Of a stretch of 10,817 nucleotides of DNA, positions 1 through 6,374 are shown piece after piece. Position 1 is the stretch's first letter. The number at the start of each line of letters is the position of its first letter. The position numbers and the translations under genes were made by a program. The stretch comes from Paraglaciecola arctica (GTDB taxonomy: Bacteria; Pseudomonadota; Gammaproteobacteria; Enterobacterales; Alteromonadaceae), in the NCBI GenBank assembly GCA_003232445.1, contig QIJM01000679.1:1-10817 (forward strand), written 5' to 3'. A model generated the notes under the pieces. It did not search any database, was not told the DNA's origin, and worked only from the letters and a program-made list of their open reading frames with translations.

Positions 1-4
1 TAGC

Positions 5-952
5 CTAGCGTATTTTGTCATCGTTGAGTGACGGGTTGTAAGATGAATAGTCCAGAAACGACCATTGCAGATTATGGGCTCTTTCAATCTGCAACCAGCT
101 TTCGATATGTAACTGCCAGAATCGTTTGCTCCCTGCGGTTTCCTGATCAGGATCGTGCTGGTCCCAAAGAGTCTCTGCACGACCGATCAGTTGTAAGCTG
201 GTGCCAGAATTAAAGTCGATAAAGATTAGGCCTGCTCGAGGGTTTACTGCGAAATTACCCAAGGTGTTAAACATACTGTTACCCAGATAGTCGGGTATAC
301 GTAATGTTACGTTATCCAAAATACGGACAAATCCTGGATCGCCTCCTCTATGTGATACATCGACACCTCTATCGGTGTGCGCGCTGGCGACAAAAAACGT
401 GTCCGCTTTAGTAATGATGTCACACTGATCTTTGCCAAGAAATTGCCCCTGACGTTTCTGTGCATTGACAGCGCGGGTAGTCTTTTTGCTTATCGTGCTG
501 TGACGTCGTTGTATGTATTTGGGGCAGTTCGGATAAGTTTCCTGGACTTCTAGTTCCAACCGTAGTTGATCGCTAACCCGAATCCGGCCGTTAATACGCA
601 GTCGACGACGTGTGCCAAGGTCTATAACCAGCATTCCGACCTGGGAATGATTCTCAATATTGCTCCAAAGTGGGTCGTCGTTATTATGGGTTATTTTTGT
701 AAGGTCGAATGTGACCCTTTGTTCCATTGCGGTCATCATAAACCCGGTTTGTCCGCTAAGGACTGAAGCCCACACATTATTATCGCGGTCAAGGCTACCG
801 AATATTACCATGTTTTGTTGCTCGATAAATCGCAGGGCACCCTTAATGAGGGTGTCTGTGATCATGTTGCTATTGCGCTCACCTTCACCACTGACACCTG
901 CCCGTTCCTGAACCCGTAGTTCACCTTCATGAAAGGGTTTTTCTATCCTCAT
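5..952 (-). CDS. pyridoxamine 5'-phosphate oxidase-like FMN-binding flavoprotein
   Basis: Predicted 315-residue cytosolic split-barrel flavoprotein of the pyridoxamine 5'-phosphate oxidase-related superfamily (the larger COG3576-like type). Recognition rests on the C-terminal half, where LRIPDYLGNSMFNTLGNF, NPRAGLIFIDF and LQLIGRAE match the family's FMN-binding core. An N-terminal half with FIEQQNMVIFGSLDRDNNVWASVLSG looks like a related first barrel. The substrate cannot be told from sequence, and this is not the canonical PdxH. The open frame extends 10 codons upstream to 982, but ATG at 952 is preferred because AGGAG lies just before it on the minus strand (959-963). The gene is visibly richer in GC than the rest of the window. 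It is the last gene of the minus-strand run and is followed directly by the window edge. Confidence 0.85.
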   Translation of the reverse strand: MRIEKPFHEGELRVQERAGVSGEGERNSNMITDTLIKGALRFIEQQNMVIFGSLDRDNNVWASVLSGQTGFMMTAMEQRVTFDLTKITHNNDDPLWSNIENHSQVGMLVIDLGTRRRLRINGRIRVSDQLRLELEVQETYPNCPKYIQRRHSTISKKTTRAVNAQKRQGQFLGKDQCDIITKADTFFVASAHTDRGVDVSHRGGDPGFVRILDNVTLRIPDYLGNSMFNTLGNFAVNPRAGLIFIDFNSGTSLQLIGRAETLWDQHDPDQETAGSKRFWQLHIESWLQIERAHNLQWSFLDYSSYNPSLNDDKIR

Positions 953-958
953 CTTTTT

Positions 959-963
959 CTCCT
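959..963 (-). promoter_or_regulatory. Shine-Dalgarno AGGAG fixing the start of the flavoprotein gene
   Basis: The minus strand reads AGGAG six bases before the ATG at 952. No comparable site precedes the upstream in-frame ATG at 982. The shorter 315-residue protein is therefore the better call. Confidence 0.7.
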
Positions 964-1056
964 GTGAGAGAAGCCTTGGCATATCGAAAATTGTTATAGA
1001 TAATTCTGTAGAGCTTACGCCTACCAGGGTTTTTGTAAATCTAAAAAATCAATATG

Positions 1057-1470
1057 TTATAACCATCGCGCGTATACTTGGAGGCCCTGCTGTACCAGGT
1101 GCGGGCTGTCTTTGATCATATTGAGTCCTGCATTTTCAACAGATTCTCTGGGACTAAAGACTCCGGCACATCCACACGATGCACCGGCGACATTGTCTTT
1201 CACTGCTTCAAATAAGCTGAAAGCTGGGTGATCTGGCTGTATCAGTTCTACGGTCCAGCGTGTTCCTGCAGCCTGAAAAATAATTTTGACATCATCGCCA
1301 GCTTGCTGATAATCATATGCGGCACCCAAAGCATTAAACACTCGACCGAGTGCCTCCTCGGAACCGGATTTAGGATCGGAAAAAACGACAATTGGCCTTT
1401 TCGAAGATTCGTTTACCGGCGCACTAAAGGATCGTGCTATCGATTTTTTCCGAATTGATAGTGTGATCAA
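1057..1470 (-). CDS. DsrE-like family protein, TTG start
   Basis: 137-residue protein resembling the DsrE/DsrF-like family. The stretch from about residue 26 (IVVFSDPKSGSEEALGRVFN) through GDDVKIIFQAAGTRWTVEL and FEAVKDNVAGASCGCAGVF has the look of that small alpha/beta fold. Cys99 and Cys101 (CGC) are the only cysteines and may be redox or sulfur-carrier residues; this is inference from the family. The only start codon in frame upstream of the domain is TTG at 1470, and no Shine-Dalgarno sequence is seen. Expression may be weak or depend on coupling to the SnoaL-like gene 31 bp upstream. The first 24 residues look less conserved in character than the rest. The stop codon lies within the sequence GTTATAAC. 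Confidence 0.65.
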   Translation of the reverse strand: MITLSIRKKSIARSFSAPVNESSKRPIVVFSDPKSGSEEALGRVFNALGAAYDYQQAGDDVKIIFQAAGTRWTVELIQPDHPAFSLFEAVKDNVAGASCGCAGVFSPRESVENAGLNMIKDSPHLVQQGLQVYARWL

Positions 1471-1482
1471 TAAATAGTTAGG

Positions 1483-1500
1483 CGGCGGATTTTCCAGCCG
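1483..1500. other. short GC-rich hairpin between SnoaL-like and DsrE-like genes
   Basis: CGGCGGA and TCC-A-GCCG can pair as a seven-base-pair stem with a three-base loop and one bulged A. No U-tract follows on either strand, so it is not a convincing intrinsic terminator. GTTAGGC (1477-1483) abuts it, which resembles an integron core-site heptamer, but no matching partner was found nearby. It may be a leftover of a decayed attC site. Confidence 0.35.
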
Positions 1501-1501
1501 T

Positions 1502-1912
1502 TTATACTAAAGGTGATTTTAAGAGCAACTGCCCCGCTAATTCTGAAACCGTCCATTCCTCTACAATCTTTCCCTCTTCAAAACGGGTGACAACCATATC
1601 TTGCCATTGAACCTTTTTTCCTGTCGGTGGTATCCCCATCATATTTTCTATATGCTTACCACTGAACGTGCGCTGCCATGTAATCATATCATCAGCTTGG
1701 GTTAGGAGTGTAACCTTGCCGACACAGATACCCGGAATCGCTGTACGAATCTGTCCTACGAATTTTTTAATAATTTCATGACCTTTATAATCTTTGTTTC
1801 CTGCGTGTACAATGTAATCCGGTGCAAAAATTTGATCAACGGCATCTAGGTTCCCTTTACCAAAGAGCTCATCATTTGCGAATTTTATTCGTTCTTCGTT
1901 GCTTTTATTCAT
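1502..1912 (-). CDS. SnoaL-like / NTF2-like ester cyclase family protein
   Basis: 136-residue single-domain protein of the SnoaL-like polyketide cyclase (NTF2-like alpha+beta barrel) family. Supporting segments are FGKGNLDAVDQIFAPDYIVHAG near the N-terminus, GHEIIKKFVGQIRTAIP in the middle, and IPPTGKKVQWQDMVVTRFEEGKIVEEW at the C-terminal end, which is a typical family signature. Family members act on varied small molecules, so no substrate is assigned. The ATG at 1912 has a good CAGGAG Shine-Dalgarno sequence at the expected spacing. Upstream lies a cluster of short palindromes rather than a clear promoter. The gene sits in a codirectional run with two VOC proteins. Confidence 0.85.
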   Translation of the reverse strand: MNKSNEERIKFANDELFGKGNLDAVDQIFAPDYIVHAGNKDYKGHEIIKKFVGQIRTAIPGICVGKVTLLTQADDMITWQRTFSGKHIENMMGIPPTGKKVQWQDMVVTRFEEGKIVEEWTVSELAGQLLLKSPLV

Positions 1913-1924
1913 AATAGCTCTCCT

Positions 1925-1979
1925 GGCTAATTTATATTTAGCCTAATATACTTCGCTTATAAAGCCTAATTAGGCGCCT
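1925..1979. other. cluster of three short palindromes upstream of the SnoaL-like gene
   Basis: Three dyads are packed together: GGCTAA/TTAGCC around a 7-base loop (1925-1943), the perfect palindrome GCCTAATTAGGC (1964-1975) and AGGCGCCT (1972-1979). On the minus strand the motif ATTAGGC (1941-1947) resembles the start of an integron cassette. A GCCTAAT/ATTAGGC pair spans only 35 bp, which is too short for a functional attC. A decayed recombination site or an operator are both possible. Confidence 0.35.
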
Positions 1980-1994
1980 GCATTACCGCTGGGA

Positions 1995-2402
1995 TTACTG
2001 ATTTTGACAATTTAACATCCAGTTAACACCAAACTGATCGACTAACATCTCAAACCTTGCACCCCAAAATGTATTTTCGAGTGGCATGGTGATGGTGCCG
2101 TCCTTAGTCAACGAGCTAAATATTTTTGTCTGTTCTTCTTCGTTAGTAAGACTAATGCTCAGGGATATATTGTTTCCAATCGAATTTTCACAACCAGGCA
2201 TTCCATCTGTAGCCATAAAGTAGATATCTTCGGATCGAAATTCCGCATGCATTATCTTGCCTCTTGACTCTTCGGGCATCTCTTCTGGGCAGTCGCCAAA
2301 AGTGTTCACTGCAATAATTTCACCGTCAAAGCACTCTTTGTAAAACTCGAGTGCTTCTTCACATTTTCCTGAAAAGTTTATATATGGATTTAATGTTTTC
2401 AT
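1995..2402 (-). CDS. VOC family protein, PhnB-like
   Basis: 135-residue vicinal-oxygen-chelate superfamily protein of the PhnB-like type. Diagnostic segments are LNPYINFSGKCEEALEFYKE at the N-terminus, GKIMHAEFRSEDIYFMATDG in the centre and the C-terminal FWGARFEMLVDQFGVNWML, which matches the usual WG-R--DPFG--W pattern with Gln in place of the common Pro. Biochemical roles of such single proteins are mostly unknown, so a catalytic activity is not assigned. The start ATG at 2402 is preceded by AAGGT about a dozen bases upstream. It is followed by the SnoaL-like gene after about 80 bp and preceded by another VOC gene 52 bp upstream. Confidence 0.85.
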   Translation of the reverse strand: MKTLNPYINFSGKCEEALEFYKECFDGEIIAVNTFGDCPEEMPEESRGKIMHAEFRSEDIYFMATDGMPGCENSIGNNISLSISLTNEEEQTKIFSSLTKDGTITMPLENTFWGARFEMLVDQFGVNWMLNCQNQ

Positions 2403-2410
2403 TCAATATT

Positions 2411-2459
2411 TACCTTAAGTTAAGGCGCGCTAGCGACTGCGTAAAAACTCTTTGTTATG
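2411..2459 (-). other. possible degenerate attC site 3' of a VOC gene
   Basis: Five bases after the stop codon of the VOC gene at 2455 (minus strand) comes GCATAAC, a good match to the integron R'' heptamer RYYYAAC. It is followed by AAAGAG, a GC-rich palindromic middle (CGCTAGCG) and finally CTTAAGG, a weak stand-in for GTTRRRY. The spacing (about 50 bp) is a little under the shortest known attC sites and the second core is poor, so this is a tentative relic only. Confidence 0.25.
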
Positions 2460-2814
2460 CGCTTACATCAGACCACACTGCATACTCATTTCCGTTAGGG
2501 TCGCCAAAATGAAACCGACGGCCACCTGGAAAATCAAAAATGGGTTTTATTATAAAACCGCCTGCATTTACGATTTTTGATTGTGTGTCCTCAAGTTTAT
2601 CACTATAAAAAACTAGTAGCGCACTTCCATTCTCGGTAGACACGGTTAATTCTGATTGAAAGAAACCACCATCAAGGCCTTCATTTGAAAAAGTTGTATA
2701 TTGAGGACCATAATCGACAAATGACCAGCCAAAAACAGTACTGAAAAAGCCTTTTGCCGCCTCTATATCTTTTGCAGGAAATTCGACATAATTTATTTTT
2801 TCGTGCTCATTCAT
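2455..2814 (-). CDS. VOC family (glyoxalase/bleomycin-resistance fold) protein
   Basis: 119-residue VOC superfamily protein. It begins INYVEFPAKDIEAAKGFFSTVFGW, the classic first beta-alpha unit of the fold. It continues with SALLVFYSDKLEDTQSKIVNAGG and ends with FPGGRRFHFGDPNGNEYAVW, the hallmark DPNGN motif with the terminal Glu-Tyr metal-ligand region. The ATG at 2814 has TAGGAG upstream. It lies between a PhnB-like VOC gene and an unrecognised gene, all in one direction. Ligand and reaction are unknown; family members include dioxygenases, isomerases and antibiotic-binding proteins. Confidence 0.88.
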   Translation of the reverse strand: MNEHEKINYVEFPAKDIEAAKGFFSTVFGWSFVDYGPQYTTFSNEGLDGGFFQSELTVSTENGSALLVFYSDKLEDTQSKIVNAGGFIIKPIFDFPGGRRFHFGDPNGNEYAVWSDVSA

Positions 2815-2878
2815 TTTGTTGCTCCTATAGACACATTTATTTTGTTATGCGATTTTCTATTTATATGCGTAGATATAA

Positions 2879-3211
2879 TTATTTACCTGGTTCTCCGCCA
2901 AAAAAAAATTCCATTTCTACTATAAGTTTTTCTTGATATTGTTTTAACCAGTAATTCAAGTGAAATCTATATTTTTTCTCAAATAGGAGCGTATTTGTAT
3001 ATTCCTTCACAAGTTCACGTCTTGCATTCTCTATATTATCCACTTTTTTATTAAATATATCCTCATACCAATTCGATATAAAATCATCATTAAATTGATA
3101 CTGACTTCTAATAGTCTTTGTTAAAAAGTAAGCGCACATTTGCTCTTCAGTGAATTTACTACGCACTTCCTTTTCAATTTTCTCTTCAGTTTCTGTTAAT
3201 TTATCAGCCAT
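2879..3211 (-). CDS. hypothetical protein, highly charged, 110 aa
   Basis: Not recognised. The 110-residue protein is mostly helical in appearance: an acidic/basic N-terminal helix (KLTETEEKIEKEVRSKF), aromatic-rich middle segments (FISNWYEDIFNKK) and a C-terminal FHLNYWLKQYQEKLIVEMEFFFGG. It has no signal peptide or membrane segment, and one cysteine. The ATG at 3211 has no clear Shine-Dalgarno sequence. Its start codon lies 24 bp beyond the boundary of repeat copy 1, whose predicted outward promoter would give a leader of about 35 nt. It is the first gene of the six-gene minus-strand run that may share that promoter. Confidence 0.6.
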   Translation of the reverse strand: MADKLTETEEKIEKEVRSKFTEEQMCAYFLTKTIRSQYQFNDDFISNWYEDIFNKKVDNIENARRELVKEYTNTLLFEKKYRFHLNYWLKQYQEKLIVEMEFFFGGEPGK

Positions 3212-3241
3212 TTTTAATTATTTGCCAATTTTTGAATTCAA

Positions 3242-3356
3242 GGACACCCACTAATTGTAAGTAGAAAATCAAACCCGTTCAACAATAACAGGTACTAATA
3301 TTGTGACTGATTTTTCTCGCTAGGTTTGATTTTGATCCGAAATTATGCGGGTGTCC
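3242..3356 (+). mobile_element. 115-bp inverted-repeat element, copy 1
   Basis: MITE/REP-like element bounded by GGACACCC and GGGTGTCC. The two arms are complementary with interruptions over about 35 bp (AATT near each end, then ATCAAAATCAAACC against AAAATCAAACCC), so the whole unit can fold into one long imperfect hairpin. GAATTC (3234-3239) precedes the left end here and at copies 2 and 4; CCCGTTA follows the right end. No target duplication is seen. The ends resemble those I associate with IS200/IS605-like REP-associated Y1 transposases, but no transposase is present, so it would be non-autonomous. Confidence 0.8.
3254..3282 (-). promoter_or_regulatory. predicted outward sigma70 promoter inside repeat copy 1
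   Basis: The minus strand reads TTGAAC (3277-3282), a 17-bp spacer and TACAAT (3254-3259), matching four and five of six consensus bases. Transcription would start near 3247, leave the element and enter the 110-residue gene at 3211. It could continue through the codirectional genes to position 5. The same boxes and spacing recur in copies 2 and 4. Confidence 0.55.
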
Positions 3357-3443
3357 CGTTACTTCGATTGTTACTTCGTTAATTGATATTTAATTTGAGT
3401 TCAAAATATTTATTGCTAAGTTCAAGATCCCCCCTCCTTTCTC

Positions 3444-3698
3444 CTATTTTTTAATATTTTCTATTGATTCAAAGGCATTTTGAGGTGATGGCTTGTAATT
3501 ACGTTCTAGAAAAATTGCGGTTAAAATCTGATTTAAAACTATCAATGTGATAGAAAATACAGAGTATTCTAAACCAGAAAATACCCTGCTACTCTTATTA
3601 TTGTCCAATTGCCCATCTTTTGACTGGCTATATAAAGAAGAACAAGCTAAAGCCAAGATCAAAAATAATATAATAGTATTACTGTGTATTCTCTTCAT
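3444..3698 (-). CDS. small predicted membrane/exported protein, 84 aa
   Basis: No family recognised. Residues 7-22 form a hydrophobic N-terminal segment (IILFLILALACSSLY) after a short basic start, consistent with a signal peptide or first membrane helix. LALAC is a poor lipobox. A second hydrophobic segment spans about residues 45-64 (SVFSITLIVLNQILTAIFL). The Ser/Asn/Lys-rich linker between them could face the periplasm. The ATG at 3698 has TAGGA upstream; an overlapping out-of-frame ATG lies in the same A-rich leader. It starts 32 bp after the VOC gene at 3731 and is probably co-transcribed with it. Confidence 0.5.
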   Translation of the reverse strand: MKRIHSNTIILFLILALACSSLYSQSKDGQLDNNKSSRVFSGLEYSVFSITLIVLNQILTAIFLERNYKPSPQNAFESIENIKK

Positions 3699-3730
3699 TT
3701 TTTTTCATCCTATAAACAAACTCTCCAGGT

Positions 3731-4069
3731 CTAACGGTCGAGCTCAGGTGGAATTTCATATAGCTCAACTTTTCTGCCTTCTGGATCCTTAACGACTTTG
3801 ATACTAGTAGAATTATATTCATACTCGTCCAATATTTCTAAATTAGAAATTATTTCGGTAAGCCCGTGAACTTCAAAACCCAATCTTAAATTATCTGACT
3901 CGCCATTTTTACCAGGATACAATTCCAACACAAAATTATCAAACTCCGCCGAATAATGTACTGGACCAGAACCGTGTTTTTCTTTCACAAATTTCATACC
4001 CAAAGAAGTATAGAACTCTTTTGTTTTCTCCAGATTGAGACTATGCAATACCAAAAGCTTTATTTTCAT
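3731..4069 (-). CDS. VOC family (glyoxalase-like) protein, 112 aa
   Basis: Short VOC superfamily protein. It begins MKIKLLVLHSLNLEKTKEF, continues with YTSLGMKFVKEKHGSGPVHYS and VLELYPG, and ends with VVKDPEGRKVELYEIP, the family's DP-G--VEL motif with the probable metal-ligand Glu. The open frame extends 27 codons upstream to an alternative start at 4150. Those residues are encoded by the inverted-repeat element, so ATG at 4069 is taken as the true start. Its Shine-Dalgarno sequence is weak (GAAAGA). The predicted promoter in repeat copy 2 would give a leader of about 43 nt. The stop codon TAG overlaps GTTAGAC, an integron-core-like heptamer that may be chance. Confidence 0.8.
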   Translation of the reverse strand: MKIKLLVLHSLNLEKTKEFYTSLGMKFVKEKHGSGPVHYSAEFDNFVLELYPGKNGESDNLRLGFEVHGLTEIISNLEILDEYEYNSTSIKVVKDPEGRKVELYEIPPELDR

Positions 4070-4106
4070 TTGTCTTTCTATTGTAACAGGGTATAAGAGA
4101 ATTCGA

Positions 4107-4221
4107 GGATGCCCACTAATTGTAAGTAGAAAATCAATTCCGTTCAACAATAATTGACATTAAGAGTGTGACGGATTTTTCTTGCTGGGTCTGGCTTTGA
4201 TCTGAAATTATGCGGGTGTCC
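4107..4221 (+). mobile_element. 115-bp inverted-repeat element, copy 2
   Basis: Same length and orientation as copy 1, with GAATTC just before the left end (4099-4104) and CCCGTTAATTG after the right end. The left terminus is GGATGCCC (one change from GGACACCC) and the right is GGGTGTCC. The left arm is nearly identical to copy 1 for about 30 bp and the right arm differs at scattered positions. It lies just upstream of a minus-strand VOC gene. Confidence 0.8.
4119..4147 (-). promoter_or_regulatory. predicted outward sigma70 promoter inside repeat copy 2
   Basis: The minus strand has TTGAAC (4142-4147), exactly 17 bp, then TACAAT (4119-4124), identical to copy 1 in both boxes and spacing although the spacer sequence differs. 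It points at the VOC gene starting at 4069 and the small membrane protein behind it. Confidence 0.55.
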
Positions 4222-4411
4222 CGTTAATTGTGCAACTCATTTATGAGTTTATTGATCATAAAGTAGCTATTTTCGAAATAAACTCGTCTGGACGAATGCA
4301 ATTTAAAATAAGATAATAAGTATCCAGTTGGAATCGCTTGGTTTTTATTAATGTAAGTTAGTTTTTTTAAGTTTTTGGCATTTATATCCATTTCTATCTA
4401 AGGAGAGTAAA
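4222..4411. other. intergenic leader region with nested palindromes
   Basis: Between repeat copy 2 and the plus-strand gene at 4412. It holds the palindrome AACTCATTTATGAGTT (4234-4249), a GAGTTTATT/AATAAACTC inverted repeat with a 23-base loop (4245-4285) sharing an arm with it, and a small CGTC/GACG hairpin (4285-4294). These could form alternative structures. No strong promoter stands out. An AAGGAG Shine-Dalgarno sequence precedes the gene. Confidence 0.4.
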
Positions 4412-5194
4412 ATGGCAAATCCAAAAGTAACCAGTGCTTTTACAATTAACACCCAGTATCCAGAAAATGGAAAACTAGAAAAAACACATGCGACTGTTTT
4501 TGTTTACGATAATGGTAACCGTAAAATTCATATTAAAGGCGATCCAAGTCATCGCAATAATAATCCAGGAAACCAGACTTACGGGAGTGATGCGCAGGCC
4601 CAAAGGTACGGTGCTATTGCCCGAGATCCAAAAAAACGTGGTATATTTGCGACTGTAGCGGATGGACGTAAGGCGACAGAAAATATGATTGCCAGTTCAA
4701 CCAATGCCGATAAATCCATTGGTGACTTTATGAAGAAGTACGCACCAAAAATAGACAGCAATGATCCGAAAGGGTACACCCAGTTGATAATAAGAAAAAT
4801 AGAGGAAAAAGGATTAGGCGATATCTCGAAGTTAAAAATGGGGCAACTAAATGATAAACAGAGAGCCGCTTTTGCTGACGCAATTTATTTGAAAGAGGGG
4901 TCAAGGAAACCATTGGTCGCAACCTTTAGCGATAAAGAATACCAAGAAATTGATAGTAACATGAAAAATATGTCGCCTGCGCAAAAATACCAATACTTAA
5001 AAAAAGTAGTGAATGAAAAAATCAAGGAACAGAATACTTCGGCGGATATAGGAGACGAAACAGGTGTGCCCACGGATGTCATTAAAAGAGCTAGAGAAAA
5101 AATGGCGCAAAAAGGCAAAGAAATTGATGCAGCCAATAATCCACAAAAAGTAGCTTCAATTGGTGCGCAAAATGAAGGGCCAAGCCAAGGCTAG
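4412..5194 (+). CDS. RNNNPGN-domain protein, phage/muramidase-like, possible secreted effector
   Basis: 260 residues. The central domain (about residues 47-165) carries RNNNPGN (48-54), GAIARD (67-72), GIFATVADG (77-85), SIGDFMKKYAP (102-112) and DPKGY (118-122). This order matches a family of phage structural and peptidoglycan-acting proteins that I recognise by the RNNNPGNI motif; the catalytic chemistry is not settled by sequence. No signal peptide is present, so it would need lysis or a specialised secretion system to act outside the cell. The C-terminus (PQKVASIGAQNEGPSQG) looks disordered. The ATG at 4412 has a strong AAGGAG Shine-Dalgarno sequence. It stands alone on the plus strand among minus-strand genes, convergent with an exported protein. 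Confidence 0.6.
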   Translation: MANPKVTSAFTINTQYPENGKLEKTHATVFVYDNGNRKIHIKGDPSHRNNNPGNQTYGSDAQAQRYGAIARDPKKRGIFATVADGRKATENMIASSTNADKSIGDFMKKYAPKIDSNDPKGYTQLIIRKIEEKGLGDISKLKMGQLNDKQRAAFADAIYLKEGSRKPLVATFSDKEYQEIDSNMKNMSPAQKYQYLKKVVNEKIKEQNTSADIGDETGVPTDVIKRAREKMAQKGKEIDAANNPQKVASIGAQNEGPSQG

Positions 5195-5269
5195 CTATTT
5201 ATAGACAGTTTATTCGTTATTGAAACCAAGTCAGATTGCCTTCAAATCAAACAACAAGCATTTCTGAAC

Positions 5270-6055
5270 TTACTTACGTTGAGCTGTCTTTGTTATAAAT
5301 TTTTTGATGTTATCAGTTTCCGAATTTAGCACATGTATAGTCTCGCGGTAGCTCCCGTATTTTTCTTTTGTTGTGTATTGACCTATAGAATTATATTTAT
5401 TATTTTTTAAAACATAAATTTTAACATAATAGGATTCACGCCACGACTCGTATGCATCATTAGTCGGTTTTCCTCCAATGCCGCTGGGCTTAGCGATGGC
5501 AATGACGCTTTGGCCGTCCACGTTATTCAATAGCCTGTAATCTGATGACGTTATATATCGACGAAATGAGTGGTGATAGACAATGGCAGGTTGTAGAGTA
5601 TTAATAAATTGATCTGTTTTTTTATTATAACGCCAAAGGCTAAGATGAGTCGCGGAACCGCCTAACATTTGCGCCATATAGGACAGTTTAATTTCAACGG
5701 CTTTAATTTTTTGCGGTGTTTTTTGTATCGTTTTAATTTCAATTTTATCCAGCGAATAATAGTTGTAGTTTTGTCCTTTTGTCCTTTTGTTTTTTCCAAA
5801 GAGACAATTTTTGTGTTTAGTTGCGTCATTGTACCAAAAACATATTTTAGCAGGGGTGAATTCATGATGCTCAGTTTTACCTATGCTCAGCCTATAGTCT
5901 TCATAAACGGAAACCTTCCAGGGCTTTTTTGTTTTAAAAGGTTTTTTTAATTCCAAGGTTTTTTTTAATTTGTATTTTTCAATCGTACTGGCAAGCGACA
6001 GACCAGTGCAGGCGTAAAAAATCAATATTATACTGGTGAGTAATTTAAAAGGCAT
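5270..6055 (-). CDS. exported periplasmic protein of unknown function
   Basis: 261 residues from the preferred start. MPFKLLTSIILIFYACTGLSLA is a clear Sec signal peptide with predicted cleavage after Ala22. The mature part is basic and beta-rich in appearance, with many Tyr and Lys residues; no conserved domain is recognised. The open frame includes five more upstream codons (ATG at 6070), but only ATG at 6055 has a GGA-type Shine-Dalgarno sequence. It is convergent with the RNNNPGN protein, 75 bp apart. A periplasmic partner or immunity role is conceivable but unproven, since effector and immunity genes are usually codirectional. Confidence 0.6.
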   Translation of the reverse strand: MPFKLLTSIILIFYACTGLSLASTIEKYKLKKTLELKKPFKTKKPWKVSVYEDYRLSIGKTEHHEFTPAKICFWYNDATKHKNCLFGKNKRTKGQNYNYYSLDKIEIKTIQKTPQKIKAVEIKLSYMAQMLGGSATHLSLWRYNKKTDQFINTLQPAIVYHHSFRRYITSSDYRLLNNVDGQSVIAIAKPSGIGGKPTNDAYESWRESYYVKIYVLKNNKYNSIGQYTTKEKYGSYRETIHVLNSETDNIKKFITKTAQRK

Positions 6056-6101
6056 AGTCAGTCCATCCATTGGTATTTATTGAAAATAATGATCTGTCTG
6101 C

Positions 6102-6134
6102 ATTATATAATAGTACATTAGCATTCTTAGGCAA
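6102..6134 (-). promoter_or_regulatory. possible promoter of the exported-protein gene
   Basis: The minus strand has TTGCCT (6129-6134) followed by overlapping TATTAT/TATAAT boxes (around 6102-6112), giving a 16-bp or 19-bp spacer depending on the box used. It lies about 50 bp upstream of the ATG at 6055. The -10 match is good and the -35 match is moderate. Confidence 0.35.
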
Positions 6135-6221
6135 AGAGGCAATCGAAATAACCCACGTTATTCAGCTTTTCCTGAATTTTTCATCCTATTTAGCCAAAAA
6201 TATATTTCTCGGTAGCCCCTG

Positions 6222-6334
6222 GGACACCCATAATTTATGAGCTAATAGTAACTCCTTTCTGTAAAACATACATTTATTCTGTGACTGACATTTTCCTTCA
6301 GGTCTGGCTTTGCCCTGTAATTATGTGGGTGTAC
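6222..6334 (+). mobile_element. inverted-repeat element, copy 3 (diverged)
   Basis: 113 bp with termini GGACACCC and GGGTGTAC. The right half (GTGACTGA, GGTCTGGCTTTG, TAATTATGTGGGTG) clearly matches the other copies. The left arm has diverged, lacks the GAATTC flank and has lost the TTGAAC/TACAAT boxes. It sits within the non-coding stretch 6056-6374. On the minus strand GCCTAACAA (6362-6370), just after the zinc-ribbon gene's stop, is followed about 30 bp later by this element, so the element may have interrupted a recombination site. Confidence 0.7.
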
Positions 6335-6374
6335 AGGTTGTCTAGGATTGTTGGGTTATCATTGTTAGGCATTT

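Noticed and set aside
28..911. plus-strand open frames within the first gene
   Set aside because: They lie opposite the well-supported flavoprotein gene and encode no recognisable protein.
3242..3356. the ~115-bp repeats being VCR-like attC sites
   Set aside because: Their length and gene spacing fit, but the ends are GGACACCC/GGGTGTCC without RYYYAAC and GTTRRRY heptamers in the required positions.
3728..3734. GTTAGAC integron-like heptamer at the stop of the third VOC gene
   Set aside because: The partner heptamer would have to lie inside coding sequence and no palindromic stem is present; single heptamers arise often by chance.
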